Shown: in pieces, positions 1 through 10,992 of the stretch
Position numbering within the stretch: position 1 is the stretch's first letter
Layout of the letters: each line of letters starts with the position of its first letter
From: Melieria omissa
Taxonomy: Eukaryota; Arthropoda; Insecta; Diptera; Ulidiidae
Direction: 5' to 3'
Length of the DNA stretch: 64,000 nucleotides
Assembly: GCA_963971225.1 (NCBI GenBank)
Contig: OZ020267.1
Location: forward strand, 52,407,590 to 52,471,589
Position numbers and translations under genes: made by a program
The notes under the pieces: generated by a model
What the model was told of the DNA's origin: nothing
Databases searched by the model: none
What the model saw: the letters and a program-made list of their open reading frames with translations, nothing else

Positions 1-395
1 GCAACTTCTTCTTGGACAATCAAGAGAATCTAGCCGAACTATTCACAGTCTACTAGGCTTCATGAAAAGCTCAAGCTAGTTCAATGAGTGATCACTGATC
101 AGTCTTAGGATCGACTATTGTCGTCACCATTGCACTTCTTGGCCCAAGTGAGTATGCTTTAGGGCAGCCACTCCTACCTACCTATGAAACCGATCTATTG
201 TACTTGAAGTGGTTCACAAAATGCTATTCGATTCAAAAACATACATCGAAGGGGCTTTAATTCTACACTTTTTTAACACTAGAAAGACAGAAAGTTTTCC
301 GTACCTACAAAGAGTACATATTATATCCGCTAATATGTCGAATAGTACACGTCGGATTTAGATAATCGTAATTGTAGAACTAATTGTAGAACTCG
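1..395. other. Unassigned DNA left of the LINE relic
   Basis: No gene, RNA or clear repeat was recognised. A short direct repeat of about 12 bases lies near 370-395. The LINE relic that follows could extend leftward in a form too decayed to read. Confidence 0.5.
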
Positions 396-399
396 ATAA

Positions 400-985
400 A
401 AAATAAAAGTCATCGAAGCAAAAGGCAGAAGAGGCGGACAGCCTTGCCAGGACCGCTGCCTCATTGGACCAGAACCTTTCATTAGTCTAAGCAGGAACAC
501 CATAGTCACTAAGACTCGAGGAAAGAACCAGAGTTGAGAACACTGGTACAGTGCTCCGGGTCTTAGACAATCCAAAATCTTCATAAAGGGATAAAACTCA
601 AAATGGAGCGACGAGTGCCTCAGGTTGAGAAAAAAAAGCTTAGACAGATTACCGGACTTCAAACTGGACACTGCAGACTGTGAAAACACATGAATACAAA
701 CGGTATAGAAAAGGTAAGCATCTGCAGATTCTGTGGAGCTGTAGAGGAAACACCGGAGCACATCATACTGTGCTGTGAAGCTGTCTGTCGTAGCAGGAAG
801 CGATACCTGGGTCAATACTGGTTTGCAGAGGAGAATGTCAAGCACCTGGACCCCCTTGGGTTACTAAGTTTCATTAGGTGGGTGGGTCCAGGGGATGTTC
901 TCTAACGATCTGTAGGGGGCACAATAGATTACTAATGGTCTCAGTGCAAGTAACCTCCCAATAAATCAAATCTAATCCAAGCAAA
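400..985 (+). mobile_element. Decayed LINE 3' end (RNase H tail, zinc finger, 3' UTR)
   Basis: This is a relic of a non-LTR retrotransposon in the forward orientation. Around 420-470 the translation resembles the end of an RNase H domain (EEADSLARTA, compare DADRLA in the longer element at 11 kb), but stops and frame changes follow. The segment 690-905 stays open and carries a C-terminal CX2CX8HX4C knuckle (CRFC...EHIILCC), as in the LINE at 10993-14201. After the stop a short 3' UTR ends near a single ATCTAATCC motif at about 968-978, similar to the TAATC tail of that element. The family is best described as I-group (I/R1/LOA clades, with RNase H). The knuckle spacing is seen directly; the clade is inferred. 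It is not functional. Confidence 0.75.
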
Positions 986-1676
986 AGTTGACAGAAATAC
1001 TAAGGAAAGTACAGATATATAAAAATAAAAAATCGTCAAAATTACCGGTCTTTCTAGTGTTTAACAAAAGATTTAAGTTAATCTTTCATAGTCATATATC
1101 CACTGGTTTTGATTTGGTGAATTCAAAAACAAAAAATTTAAACTCAGCAGAGATCTTCTGTAGGTAACTTTAAAGATTAATACTTAACTGGAACGATAGA
1201 CAACAACTATGGTATACGCAATTTTACAGACGATGAATTCTGCGTGAGCTAGAACCATCCTATTTATTTCAATCTACCTGTCGTATCTTATAAATAAGTT
1301 GGATCTGGCTATCGGCTGTAATCGTAGTTTAAGTTGCCCTTGACGGTCCAGCCATGTTCAAAAGTGATCTTGTTCGAATGATTAAATGTTTCGAGGGATG
1401 ATCGAAGATGAAGCAGAAGGTAACTCGACTTCTTAAAGAAGCAACAATTACATCAACTTTAGATAGTTTTTCTAACAGTCGCCAATGATTATTATTATTA
1501 CTGATCTTGATGATCTTTTGTGGAAGCCTTTGTTGAGGCTTTTTATTCGTTTTAGCTTTCTTTGGGATACTAAATTCCAGATCTTTCCAAAGTTGAACTT
1601 GCCGCCTCTAACTGAAAACATCTTTTCTGATGAGTGCAGAACAATCACACAGGACATGATTAGAAGTTTCTGATTC

Positions 1677-1713
1677 TTGATTGCATTTTCTTCTTCGAAG
1701 AAAATGCAATCAA
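1677..1713. repeat. Perfect hairpin, 17-bp arms, 3-nt loop
   Basis: The left arm 1677-1693 is the exact reverse complement of 1697-1713, with a 3-base spacer. It lies directly beside a second perfect hairpin at 1714-1735. The arms are short for a miRNA precursor and lack the usual bulges. Confidence 0.9.
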
Positions 1714-1735
1714 TTACTGGATACCTATCCAGTAA
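1714..1735. repeat. Perfect hairpin, 10-bp arms, 2-nt loop
   Basis: TTACTGGATA at 1714-1723 and TATCCAGTAA at 1726-1735 are exact reverse complements separated by two bases. It abuts the 17-bp-arm hairpin at 1677-1713, forming a double hairpin. Confidence 0.9.
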
Positions 1736-4129
1736 GAATGCGGAAGTCCTCCATTTCCTCAGCCATTTTTGTGTGTGTCCCCTGCAAAGTCCTCGGGAAT
1801 GAATTATAAAGATTCACACCTATCATTATTATTTATTTCCGAGGTTGCAGGTAGTCGATGGTGGCACCGATATTTTTGCTATTGCTTTGGGATACGAGGG
1901 ACTACAGACAGTTAGTTGGTTAATTAATGGACCAGTTTCTATGGGAAAGGTGAGCCTAGAAATGGATCAGCTTGGTTTGTTGGTACCACAAGATTTTAAT
2001 ATGAGTTCCATTATATTAAAATAAGTGTTTTGGCAAGATTAATAATGGAGAATGAGCTACTGGAACTCTAGTTGTCGAATATCCTTCGCTTTACAAAGAT
2101 CCTGAGATCCAGATTCTTTGAAAAACTTGATGCCAACGGTTGCCTAGTTGAAGACCAGTGGTGGGGCTGGCATAATCTACTTCTATCTATCTATCTTGTT
2201 ACACATCTCATTCCATATCTTTACATAACTCTAGCTGTACGCCGTCAAGCTGGTCGCCAAAGCACAAAAACTAAACCTGTACCAACTTATTCAAGTTCGT
2301 AGTGAGTTTCCTGGACTTGAGTCCAGCTATTGAGGGTTAAATTAAATTTAGTAAAAAGCTTGTTCTATAATCTTCTATTTCTTCTTAATTCATTCTCCCA
2401 TTTAGAAAAAAAAGAAGCTGAAGTATAGTTAGTAGGAGTTCCACTAATTTCTTGAAATGATTAAAACGTACAATGTAAATGTATCATTTATGTGAATCAA
2501 CAACTGCAGAGTTTTTTCTATTTCATACCTTAAAAATCGATAAATTTTGAACAAACTTCAAGGCACCGGCAATTTAGTTATTCATGCGTTTCGGTGATGG
2601 GTGAATGATTTTATGTGATGTTGCTTTTCTTAATGAAAGACATCGATGGTGTTCAATTGTTGTTTTTGTCATGAAACTGTGGCAATGGAATTGAAAACTT
2701 TTTTCATAACTTAGTTGGATTGCTCAGTCAATATGTCGCACTCTGTTAATTTTCAAATCTATTATCGGTCTCAATGAATCGAGGTGTTGCCAACTTATAC
2801 TTAGTTCCTTTTTAAATAATTTTGTTAACTCATACTTATGAAATATTTTTTTTTTATTTCAGGTACGTCCAAATAATTTTGGAAACACTTTAAAAAGCTC
2901 AGTAAGATATACAAATGTATTTTTTTATATAGTGATATTATAAGTAATGCCAATTTTAATTGATCAAGCTCAAAGCTGCACATTTGAAATTGTGTTGAGT
3001 TGCTTGGGTTTCTCACTAAAACATCAGTAAACAAATTGACTTGTTGAACTCTGCTACAAATAGAGCAGAACCAAGCCGCAGACTAATAAAAAGTTAGTAC
3101 TCTGAAAATAACAAACCATATGTGATCTGTTTAGATTGAATTTTTTCATACAAATCTACCGATATTCAAAATTATAACGAACATGTGGAAATGTTTGTAT
3201 GAATGCCACTTAAAGACAATATTTTTCGCCATCCAGAGATCCATTGCAAATATTATCTGGTCCCTGTCTCTCAATCGACTCTTTTGCGTTAAATGCTTTT
3301 ATATGGAATCCACTTTTCATCACAAGTTTCCTTTTGCGTCTTACACAGATAAAAGAGCAGACTATATTAAATCTTTGTTGAAAGTTCTTGCTTAACGTGT
3401 TGGTTGAGTTTTGACACTTTCCTCAATAGCTGCTAAGCACTACTAAACTTTTGAATGGAATCATTGGTGTTGTTCACTTAATTCCTCAACACGTACTGTG
3501 CAATTTTGTTCCACTAGTTCCCGCAGCTTTTCATCATCGAAGGTTTGAGGGCCCATTTTCAAAACTTGATTCAAAGGTGATTTTTAAAAACGACGCGACT
3601 ATTTTCAATTATGTCTAACGTAGTTATTGAAAAATTTAACATTCCATTCCAGTCGAAATATTATAAACAAACATAATTCCTCTTTTGAACTTCCAACATC
3701 CGCATCAAGTTTGCCTTCCCCTGCAATTTAGGTGTCTGCTGCCTTCAATTAGCAACGTTGCGCTGCAAATTAAAAGTTTTCTCACTTATTGTCGAATTAA
3801 TTAATTAAGCGTGACTTGGAGTTTGCTCAATGGCTGATTAAGTGTTGGCGGCGCGCTTCAAGCTACACAAACTGGCGCGTCAACTGTTCGGGTGTGTCCA
3901 CCACGCACACAAATGAAGTCGTCAGCGAGCGGCCCTTTGCACCCGACACGCTGCCAACACTATCTGCCCCATCAAGCTGCCAACGACTGGGACTGTTAGT
4001 TCGCGGCTTGTTACAGCGACGCAGCGAAAAACATGTCCGGCCCCGTTGTAGTCACCTCGTCGGCACATATGTCACCTCATTACACTTTGGTACAATTTGC
4101 CATACATAATTCATGGTTCGTTCCCGGTC

Positions 4130-4151
4130 TGTGTGTGTGTGTGTGTGTGTG
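4130..4151. repeat. (GT)n microsatellite
   Basis: An uninterrupted run of about 11 GT units in non-repetitive sequence. Confidence 0.95.
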
Positions 4152-4934
4152 CCAAATACCACAAAATACTGCGCTCATGCATAGAGCGTCAGTGTGTAAC
4201 TCTAAGCACTCAATTTATTGTTATTATTGCGGCCGTCAGTGCTGCGTTGCACGCTTGACGGCTGGCAAAAACGTTTTCACTCGTAAAGGGTGCAAAATAT
4301 TCGCATTTATATGCTGACGACAGTTGGGTTGCGCGCTGACCCGTAAAATGTTGTGCTGACCGTTTATGCCGTTACCTGCCGCCCGTTTGTGCCCGCTACG
4401 ACCTTTATGCAACAACGATGAATTCGTATTATGTGAACTGTTAGACGTCCATCCACCTGCGGGCCGAATGTCACTGATAATGTAATCGTAATTGCCGTTA
4501 CTGAACATTTGAACGTTTGATGTTTACCAGCGTCTTCTATATTTGGGAGTTTTAGCAATTGCGGTATTCACAAAATGTGCGGAATGGCACGTTGGAAGTT
4601 AGTTAGGAGAGTGAATGAGTTTTTTAAAGATGTGATATCACTATTTAAAGAAACAAACTCGAGATCGGCTAAAAGTGACATAGGTGATACTTTATCATGT
4701 TGAAAACCAAGTTAAAAAGGAACCAACTATCAGGATTACGCTTATAAAAACATGGCCTTCTCTGTTCCCAAGCGGCAATATTGGATTTTTTCGATTGCTT
4801 TTCCCATTGGTTGCTGCGAAGAACTTTAAGGTTAGAAAAATGATCTTTTGGTAAATATTGCTTAAGTAAAAAAGGATGACTTGTTGTGAAAACACGTTGG
4901 AGTGACGCGACACCTCCTTTTATAACGTTGATAC

Positions 4935-5960
4935 ATCCCGCGGAACCACCTCCAGTCTCTCTGACATCTATACTTAGTTGAAAGTTCAGTGAGGCCTACG
5001 TAGAACTAGGATCCTAAGAATGTCTGTCTTTCCTTTCTTACAATAAACATATTGAGAGATCACATAGCAATGGGAAGCACGAGGAACCTCTTTCTGTCAC
5101 TCTGACATCTAGAGTTGAAAGTTGAATGACTTTGGTGTAGAACGCACCTCTATGAACCTCTAATCCTCTCTGTCTGATATCTGGAGTTGATAGTTTAATG
5201 ACTGTGGTATAGAGCGATTCTCTCAGAAACTCTAAACCTATCTTTGTCTCTAATATCTGGATTTGAAGGTTCAATGATTTTTTTGCAAGACAAGGATCTT
5301 TGTCGTTTCCTGACCTCGAGTGAACATTGTTAGTGAAAAAGGAAGGAATTACCTCTTATTCTCTGTGTACTTGCCTTCCAGTCTCTTAACCCACCAACCC
5401 AACCCACCACTGGTACCAAGCCCGGTACCAGTTCCGCCGATACGATTTTGATAAAATTTCATAGACGACCTGGAATTGACCCAAAATGCTCAGAAACATC
5501 TGATCTGATTTGCACATTGCTGAGATATTCATTGGTTTTTTTGTACCCATTACGCAGCAATGGTAGTTTTTTCCCATACCTTTTAAAATGATCAGCTAAA
5601 CACGTGAACAAAAGATGTATTGTTTACAGGTGAGTTAGGATCACCGGGGTATTTTCCTTGCTTGGAATAAACACATTGAGAAATAACGTTATAACGTTAG
5701 GATGGGAATCACGAGGAAACATTCTCTGTCTCTCTGACATTTAGAGTTGAAAGTTGAATGACTTTGGTGTAGAACCAACTTCTCTTTCTGCTTATATCTG
5801 AAGTTGAAAGTTTAGTGACTTTTGAAGGACGCGGATCCTAAGAACATTAAGAATCTTTTCCTGGCCTCGAATGAACATTGTTATTGAAAAAGGAAGAAAT
5901 TACGCCTTATACTCTTTGCATTTACTTTGCAGTCACTTAAACCAGGATCGCTCACCGCGG
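4935..5960. repeat. Duplicated repeat block with shorter internal repeats
   Basis: Two diverged copies of one segment lie about 560-630 bp apart. The AATAAACA-ATTGAGA segment, the TCTGACATCTAGAGTTGAAA segment and the GACTTTGGTGTAGAAC segment near 5041-5145 recur at 5667-5780. The block around 5310-5390 (GAACATTGTTAGTGAAAAAG) recurs at 5870-5945. Inside the first copy the motif 'TCTGA-ATCT-GAGTTGA' repeats about every 70-80 bases. The reverse strand of these units resembles that of the 18.4-19.5 kb array (IQLSTL in translation), so both may belong to one repeat family. No coding function is supported. Confidence 0.7.
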
Positions 5961-7345
5961 TTACTTCTGTTTTGGTAATCCAGATTGATCAAAATAAGTC
6001 TTCAGAGCATCTATAAGTTTGTGAATGCCTCCAACTGCAACCTTTAAAACCTTCTGGGACCACATGAGGCATCAATTAGCCTAAATACAACTTTTGTTTC
6101 CTTTTTGAAGCAATCACTCTTGTCTACTTACATGAAATTTAATTTATATTTTGTAATCGTGAATACCGCCAATGTGTCAGGTACATTTTTGATAATACCC
6201 ATCTTCTGACGCCATTTATTTTTTGTGTTTGTTTTTTGACGTCAATTCAATTATTCCCAACAACTTTTGCCATTCACTGCTGTATTCAAAACCAGCCGTG
6301 AAGCTCAACTTTGAAATAAATTAGTAAGATTTATGTATATTGTTTTAAGAAATTGCTTACAGTCGTGACGTGAGTGCAATAATAAAGAACAATAAAACTG
6401 ACAAGAAAGAATTTTTTTCTTTAATACAAAAAAATTGAAACCGAGGCATAAATAAATCGAACGTGCAACGAAATATTGATTGTGCTAAACCGCTTTTAAC
6501 ACATCAACTCATTCGTACAAACTCTCCTGCACACATACATATGCACATGTTTTGGTTAAGACGAACATTGAACATATCTCACATGTCGGCAATGCAACCG
6601 TCAGCAATGACAACAACAAGTTGGCTGCTATTAAGTAGAAAATTGAATACAAAACTCCACCATTCAGACAGAACTCATCACCCAACGGCAGTCGTCCGAT
6701 ACGAACCCATAAATAAACAATTTATACGAAAATTATACATAAACAGTTTCGAAAGTGAATTTCAAATACGAAATTCATTCATTCATTCATTGAATTCGTT
6801 TATCTATTCGTTTAATTCTGGTGTTGGAATGGAATAAATTCCAAGAAAATTTACATATCCAGATAAAAAGTGTCTAGTTGGAATTAAAATCAAAGAAATG
6901 TGAATTTGACCAGAACCGTTTGAGAAAAGGGAGCGGACTCGAAATGAAATTCAATAATTCCAAGTAAATGCCTATAAATTAAATTAAGTATTAAATGAAA
7001 TATTTGTGTGTGATCAAAAGATGAGCAGAAATTGGAAAAGTTTAAATCACTTGAATAAAAACTGAAAACATAAATCTTGCAGCAAGCACAGAGTTTTAAC
7101 AAAAGCGTTGATGAAACGTTAAATGATGCGAAGATTAAAGAGGGCGGAGGCTCTGGAAGTAACAGCATTGTAGTTCGTTTCGACAGACTTCCCTCCACCC
7201 AGAACAACCAAATGTCCTTTCAGATTAAGCATTAAAGTTAAAAGTTTTGATGATATTTAAAAGTAATTTTTATATACAAATAATCGACATTATTATATAT
7301 AATTTTATTAATATAATTTTGAACATTTAATTAATTGATCAAAAA
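5961..7345. other. Noncoding AT-rich DNA before the pentamer array
   Basis: Nothing recognisable as a gene or mobile element was seen. A short ATTC run lies near 6776-6792. Confidence 0.45.
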
Positions 7346-7353
7346 TATTATAT

Positions 7354-7985
7354 GTATTTTATTTTATTTTATTTTATTTTATTTTATTTTATTTTATTTT
7401 ATTTTATTTTATTTTATTTTATTTTATTTTATTTTATTTTATTTTGTTTTATTTTATTTTATTTTATTTTATTTTTTTTATTTTATTTTATTTTATTTTA
7501 TTTTATTTTATTTTATTTTATTTTATTTTATTTTATTTTTTTGATTTTATTTTATTTTATTTTATTTTATTTTATTTTATTTTATTTTATTTTATTTTAT
7601 TTTATTTTATTTTATTTTATTTTATTTTATTTTATTTTATTTTATTTTATTTTATTTTATTTTATTTTATTTTATTTTATTTTATTTTATTTTATTTTAT
7701 TTTATTTTATTTGATTTGATTTGATTTGATTTGATTTGATTTGATTTGATTTGATTTGATTTGATTTGATTTGATTTGATTTGATTTGATTTGATTTGAT
7801 TTGATTTGATTTGATTTGATTTGATTTGATTTGATTTGATTTGATTTGATTTGATTTGATTTGATTTTATTTTATTTTATTTTATTTTATTTTAGTTTAT
7901 TTATTTTATTTTTATTTTATTTTATTTTATTTTATTTTATTTTATTTTATTTTATTTTATTTTATTTTATTTTATTTATTTATTT
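7354..7985. repeat. Pentanucleotide array (TTTTA)n-(TTTGA)n-(TTTTA)n
   Basis: About 630 bp is almost pure pentamer. The first block (7354 to about 7710) is TTTTA with two phase slips near 7475 and 7540. A pure TTTGA block of about 31 units fills 7711-7866. TTTTA returns to about 7975 and breaks up into TTTA. ORFs rich in F, I, L and Y across it are artefacts of the repeat. A similar array in the opposite orientation lies at 28487-28870. Confidence 0.97.
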
Positions 7986-7989
7986 ATTT

Positions 7990-10840
7990 TACTATATATA
8001 ATTCTTCCGTCGCTTTTGAGCTTCAAAGACTCCAAGTCAAGCACCGCAGTTTACGACTTAAAAAACCAAATCGCATAGAAGCGACATAAACATCGACAGC
8101 ACAACAACAACAACATTGAACTGCACAAAAGTGCAACTGTTGCATGCAAAGGAAGCGGCGACCGTTGTTGCACTCAACGAAATGTCCGCGTTGCTATTTG
8201 CTGCGGTCGTCGATTGACCGCTCGGCCCTGCAGTCAGAATTAGAATTAATGGCCCGTGGGGACATAGAACGTGCGACGTGCAGTTCGAGTGAAGTTTTGC
8301 TGTCGTTGTTGTTGTTGTTGTTGTTATAAACATGCAGTAATTGTTGCAAATGCAATAAATTTATGCAATTTAACGCACTTAATTTGTTTATACAACAACA
8401 ACAAGAACAACAACGCTGAGGCGACAATTGACATGCATTGTTGACCATTTGTCGATGCGCTGCGTGCGACAGCGGTTTAGTGCTTTATTGCATAATTTAT
8501 GCCACACAGCGTGTGACCGCGGCAAACTTTTACGCGCGCTGCCAACGGCCGCCTTTGACGTTCGACTGTCAGCGTTGGCTGAGTGAGTTGAGCGTCGCGT
8601 GAGGCGTTGAGGCGCTGATGGGCGATAAGGCGCTGTGGCGGTGCGGCGATAGAGTGCCAGCAGTGCTGCTGCTGACACCAGTGACAGTGGCAATTGCGCG
8701 CAGCTAATGCTGACAACAGGGCCGTCGCTGACAGACATGTCAGTTACAGTGACGATGCATTTGGCACTTGTGACAGCTTGAAAATGGCGCGCAAGGCGGA
8801 AAATATTAATTGAGGCTGAAGATATTAGACTGAAATATTGTTGCGCGATGAAAATTTATGTTTCTAGCTGATACTGAATGTTTGATGGATGTTTGGCTGA
8901 CAGATGGATATAAAAATCTTACAATAAAAAAATAAAAAATATAAATATAAACAAAAAATGAATGTGACATGACATGTAGGAGAAAATAGTTCGGACGTTG
9001 TAAATCTATGCGATTTTATCCCATCTGTACTTGAGCAAACAATGTGGCAACACCACCAGCCGCTGTGCCAAAGTGTGAGTGTGATTGTTTTGTTTTGTCT
9101 TTTTGTCCATTAGGCCAGTCGGCGATCCATTAAAAACACTGGTTGCAACACGAACAGTGAAGCAAATGTGTAAATGTCACACATGCCTCTAATGGCGGTC
9201 ACAATGCTTTGATGGTGCGACCACCGAACTGAATCTATTTGAACTCTGCTGTCAATGATTTATTGACTTTTCGACTTTGTCACTTACAGAATTATTTGTT
9301 GAATATGGAAGTTCGCTTTCAAGTTGTGCAACTGCTGCATTTTATGTCGTTTGAACTTTGGATAAATTGCACATAAATTCTGTTTCTTTTTTATGGCATC
9401 AGTATTTTTAAAACTTGTTTCAAGAACCTAAAAATCTGCACCCTCACCTATCAAAATATTCAATTGAGGAGATTCTTTAAAAATGTTGTTCAATCATTCT
9501 TGAAAATGTTGTTTTTGAACTAGTTTCCGGAGTCTGCTGGGGAATACGAATACTTTTATTGTGACAAGAGCCGACCCAAGGTTTATAAATCAGCTAAAGG
9601 TTTTTAAAGAGCTTGAGTAAATTTCAAAATTTTTTTAAAATTTCAAATCAACCCAATCTTTTGATTGAGCGTCCGTCCATTGACTGCTGTCATTGAACAC
9701 AATTGTTCCTTTAATTTTTCATGGCGGCCGCCATTCTCACATGTGAACATTGCGCACATTTGTCCAAAATTGGGTAAACTCAATTAAATTGGCGCACAGC
9801 GGCGCATGGTTCCGCCTGTCTGTAATCACTGGAACCACCTACCGCGGCTCGCTACGTTGCAGCAACTGCTGCCGCTGCAGTGCCGCCATTTGCATTTTCC
9901 ATTTAATCAATTAGATCGACGATGGCTGGTTGGTTGGCAACGACAAAGAGACAAATTAAGTAGCTGACTGTGTGCGCATGCAGCGACATTTACCTCACTC
10001 ACCTCCTCCACGCCAAACCGTCAAAGCGCCACTTCCTGCTGCCGGCAACTATTCACGCGGCCAAACATCTTCTGTGCAGTGTTCGAGAAGGGAAATGCGG
10101 GCAGAATGCAGTGCTCAATCAAATTGGAATAAATTAGTTTCGAGACCGCACACTGTATGCGGCTAACCGCAAAACTAACACAAACAACAACAACAAAAAT
10201 GTCAACAAGTCGAATTGCACTCGCAGAGTGCTCACAACTGGGCTGAGAGTTTGGTTGGTTGGTTGGTTGGGTGGGTGCGTGCACCTGCTAATCTGTTGCC
10301 GACAGTCTGACTGGATGAAGAAGTGTGAGAACGCCAACACTTTGTCGATTGCCGGCAATTTTCGTGTTCACGCCCACAGACAGCGGCGTTTTTATTGGTG
10401 ATAGTTGGAATTGCGGTGCAGTGGCGGCGGCCGTTGCAGTCTGCAAGCGGCGCGCAGTGACATAATTTTCCTTCCGCTGTCGCCTGTGTTGGCACTTTTG
10501 CCGTAGTCAGCGTAGTCGTGGCATTGTTTTTGTGCGCGCACAATCGCCAAAGTTAGTGGTGGAAGTGGCTCGTTTGCGTTGTGACACATTTCCGCATTTG
10601 ATGAATGCTCCAATTTTTCACTGTGCGTGTTTTGAAACGCGTTCAGTTTTTCAGCTTTCAATTTCATTTTAATTTGAAAGGCAATTTGCCACTATTGAGA
10701 GTTGTGCCTGCTGCAAGTTGTTCACATTGGTTTGTGTTTATAGTTTTTATATATAATGCGGGAATTTTTAAGTGTAGCCGTTTACTTTTTGTAACATTTT
10801 GAGGTTTTCTGTTACTGTAAAACTACATTAGACCAATGAC
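7990..10840. other. Single-copy-like noncoding DNA of higher GC
   Basis: No repeats from elsewhere in the window and no protein domain were found, although many small ORFs overlap because the GC content is higher. CAA/GTT runs lie near 8100-8115, 8305-8327 and 8392-8412, and a TTGG run at 10251-10274. Such single-copy stretches between transposon-rich blocks are where regulatory DNA would be expected, but no specific site can be supported. Confidence 0.45.
10251..10274. repeat. (TTGG)n simple repeat
   Basis: A short TTGG/TGGG run in otherwise non-repetitive DNA. Confidence 0.9.
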
Positions 10841-10982
10841 GAATCAAAGCCTCACTGTATGTCCTAACCCGTAGTTTTCGTAGCCTTCTAAATTTGGGAA
10901 TATCCAATTTTTTTTTATATTTGGAAATATTTACTTTTCAATATCTAATTTTTTTAATATTTGATGACTTTTTAAAGAAATT

Positions 10983-10992
10983 TCTAAGGCGA
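10983..10992. repeat. 10-bp target site duplication, left copy
   Basis: TCTAAGGCGA lies immediately before the LINE and recurs immediately after its 3' tail at 14202-14211. This fixes both ends of the insertion. Confidence 0.9.

Larger units (their letters stand above)
990..4935. other. Single-copy-like noncoding DNA
   Basis: No ORF here shows a recognisable domain, and no repeat family seen elsewhere in the window occurs. Two perfect hairpins lie at 1677-1735. A polypyrimidine run followed by CAGGTACG near 2850-2866 resembles a splice acceptor, and a similar context occurs near 27260, but no coding exon follows either. The part 3815-4560 has higher GC than its surroundings and holds a GT microsatellite. 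Confidence 0.5.

Noticed and set aside
2850..2870. Splice-acceptor-like polypyrimidine tract with CAGGT, also near 27262 and 55798
   Set aside because: No open coding sequence with matching donor follows in any of the three places.
7335..7719. Long ORFs rich in F, I, L and Y
   Set aside because: They are translations of the TTTTA pentamer array and have no coding meaning.
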